Under the pieces are notes generated by a model that saw only the letters and a list, made by a program, of their open reading frames with translations, did not search any database and was not told the DNA's origin. DNA of 7,757 nucleotides, from NCBI GenBank assembly GCA_026398545.1, contig JAPLSR010000455.1, forward strand, positions 1-7,757. The letters are read 5' to 3'. The stretch's first letter is position 1. Every line of letters begins with the position of its first letter. The stretch is from Candidatus Sumerlaeota bacterium (GTDB lineage: Bacteria; Sumerlaeota; Sumerlaeia; MWCT01). Position numbers and translations under genes: made by a program. Below, in pieces: positions 6,830 through 7,757 of the stretch.

Positions 6830-7310
6830 ACTTGAAATCGCATTAAGACCTGCGGAACCTGAAGACGCCCGATTGCTTTTCAATTGGCGCAACGATGATC
6901 TAACCCGCCAGGTCTCGTTTCATTCCGAGAAAATTTCATGGGAAGAACACATCGTTTGGTATAATAATTCATTATCCAGCACCTCAAGACAGATATTCAT
7001 CGGGGAGGTTCTGCCCGACCAATCTCCCTGCGGGCAGGTCCGGTTCGATCTGTTGTCTCCTGAGGAGGCGGAGATCAGTATTGTCATTGCGCCCGAATGG
7101 AGGGGGAAGGGTCTGGGGAAGAAAATCATATCAGCCGGTGTGGAAAAATTCCACGTCGAGAATCCCGCCGTGCTAACCATCATTGCCAATATCAAACCTG
7201 AAAATGCGGCATCGAAGAAGGTATTTCAACATTGCGGATTCGAATATATCGAGACATATATGGGAAAAGAAGATTTCTTGTCCGAGAAATGGCTTCTTAG
7301 AATCAGTTGA
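6822..7310 (+). CDS. GNAT family N-acetyltransferase, PseH-like
   Basis: A 162-residue acetyl-CoA-dependent acyltransferase. The N-terminal half has LRPAEPEDARLLFNWRNDD (8-26) and SFHSEKISWEEHIVWY (32-47), the pattern seen in sugar-amine acetyltransferases of the PseH type, which acetylate a 4-amino group during pseudaminic acid synthesis. Motif A is complete: EISIVIAPEWRGKGLGKKI (84-102), with the CoA pyrophosphate loop RGKGLG at 94-99. Motif B includes NIKPENAASKKVFQHCGF (123-140) with Asn128 and Phe135. Length is normal. It overlaps the fusion gene by 8 bases and precedes an SpsF-like cytidylyltransferase, which strengthens the nonulosonic-acid or related sugar reading. Because the fusion upstream also has an N-acyltransferase domain, the pathway may acylate two different amines (inference). 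The name pseH is not assigned, since the other core pse genes are not in the window. Confidence 0.87.
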   Translation: MPELEIALRPAEPEDARLLFNWRNDDLTRQVSFHSEKISWEEHIVWYNNSLSSTSRQIFIGEVLPDQSPCGQVRFDLLSPEEAEISIVIAPEWRGKGLGKKIISAGVEKFHVENPAVLTIIANIKPENAASKKVFQHCGFEYIETYMGKEDFLSEKWLLRIS

Positions 7311-7314
7311 TTCT
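7299..7314 (+). other. inverted repeat over the GNAT stop codon
   Basis: AGAATC at 7299-7304 and GATTCT at 7309-7314 can pair with a 4-base loop that contains part of the TGA stop (7308-7310). No T-run follows, so it is not a standard terminator. It lies just before a TATAAT hexamer and may be chance. Confidence 0.25.
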
Positions 7315-7319
7315 GAAAG

Positions 7320-7325
7320 TATAAT
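7320..7325 (+). promoter_or_regulatory. possible -10 element before the cytidylyltransferase gene
   Basis: TATAAT at 7320-7325 is an exact match to the sigma70 -10 consensus. The -35 position 17 bases upstream reads TTAGAA (7297-7302), only a 3-of-6 match. Transcription would begin near 7332, the first base of the ATG, and so would give a leaderless mRNA. With a poor -35 this is only a candidate; the gene may simply be read through from upstream. Confidence 0.3.
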
Positions 7326-7331
7326 GGCTTC

Positions 7332-7757
7332 ATGAATATGGATAAAAACAAAATATACATTATAATGCAGGCCAGAGTAAGTTCCGTACGTCTTCCCGCG
7401 AAAATTCTTAAACATATCTGTGGCAAATCCATCCTTGAGCATGACATCGAACGGTGTCTGCGGATCCGCTGTTCCTCGGGTATTATCATTGCCACCACCC
7501 ATGAACCCGGGGTTCAGGAAATCATCAAAATCGCCGGGAAATTCCCTTCTGAGAAAGTGTTTGTCTATCACGGCTCCATGGATGACGTCCTTGAACGTTA
7601 TTATTGCGCAGCAAGACAATACCATGTGGATATCATTGTTCGGCTCACTTCCGACAATCCCCTTCTTGATCCCATGCTTGTGGACCTGATGTTGGAGCGT
7701 TTCATGGAATTGGATAAAACGAGAGGAGTCGATTACCTGGCCAACAATCTGATACCA
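7332..7757 (+). CDS. SpsF-like cytidylyltransferase family protein (3' end outside the window)
   Basis: 142 residues from ATG at 7332 to the window edge, with no stop. The N-terminus IYIIMQARVSSVRLPAK (8-24) followed by CGKSILEHDIERC matches the nucleotide-binding start of the SpsF/CTP_transf_3 family, whose usual form is QARMGSxRLPGK. Further family blocks are IIIATTHEP, then HGSMDDVLERYYCAA, and IVRLTSDNPLLDP with the acidic metal-binding region. These enzymes link CMP or another nucleotide to sugars such as nonulosonic acids, for surface polysaccharide or flagellin glycans. Two glycines of the usual signature are replaced (Ser and Ala). A second ATG at 7338 is also possible as start; neither has a good ribosome site. 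It starts 21 bases after the GNAT stop. The family is clear; the sugar substrate is not. Confidence 0.85.
   Translation, partial: MNMDKNKIYIIMQARVSSVRLPAKILKHICGKSILEHDIERCLRIRCSSGIIIATTHEPGVQEIIKIAGKFPSEKVFVYHGSMDDVLERYYCAARQYHVDIIVRLTSDNPLLDPMLVDLMLERFMELDKTRGVDYLANNLIP

Noticed and set aside
4661..6830. Identical ATGCCTGAA at the starts of the fusion gene (4661) and the GNAT gene (6822)
   Set aside because: A 9-base match coding for Met-Pro-Glu in two genes; the following sequences differ, so chance is enough.

Overview
The window carries nine protein-coding genes, all on the plus strand. They are tightly packed (gaps of 0-32 bases, three overlaps), which suggests one long operon or a run of co-transcribed genes. 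The first gene (5' end missing) and the last gene (3' end missing) run off the window. I see no rRNA, tRNA, CRISPR, insertion sequence or phage gene. Shine-Dalgarno sites, roughly balanced base composition and the gene types fit a Gram-negative-like bacterium. The flagellin-glycan or O-antigen type of content recalls deltaproteobacteria and relatives, but that taxonomic guess is weak.

Layout: (1) a 3' fragment of an unrecognised protein; (2) a stand-alone AMP-forming acyl-CoA/acyl-ACP ligase; (3) a two-module VOC (glyoxalase/epimerase fold) protein; (4) a metal-dependent cyclase/kynurenine-formamidase family protein; (5) a small free-standing acyl carrier protein whose start lies inside the cyclase gene; (6) a class I SAM methyltransferase with a TTG start; (7) a 722-residue fusion of an AAC(3)-type N-acyltransferase, a DUF4910/M28-like aminopeptidase domain and a C-terminal winged helix; (8) a GNAT acetyltransferase resembling PseH; (9) the start of an SpsF-like cytidylyltransferase.

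Reading as a system (inference): the right end (GNAT plus SpsF-like nucleotidyltransferase) looks like nonulosonic-acid or related amino-sugar biosynthesis for a surface glycan or flagellin. The left and middle genes look like a module that activates a carboxylic acid (ligase), carries it on an ACP, reshapes it (VOC, cyclase, methyltransferase) and transfers it to a sugar amine (AAC(3)-type domain and/or GNAT). The result would be a glycan sugar with an unusual N-acyl group. The substrate and the order of steps cannot be read from the sequence. The AAC(3)-DUF4910 fusion and the pairing of ligase, ACP, VOC and cyclase are the most unusual points.
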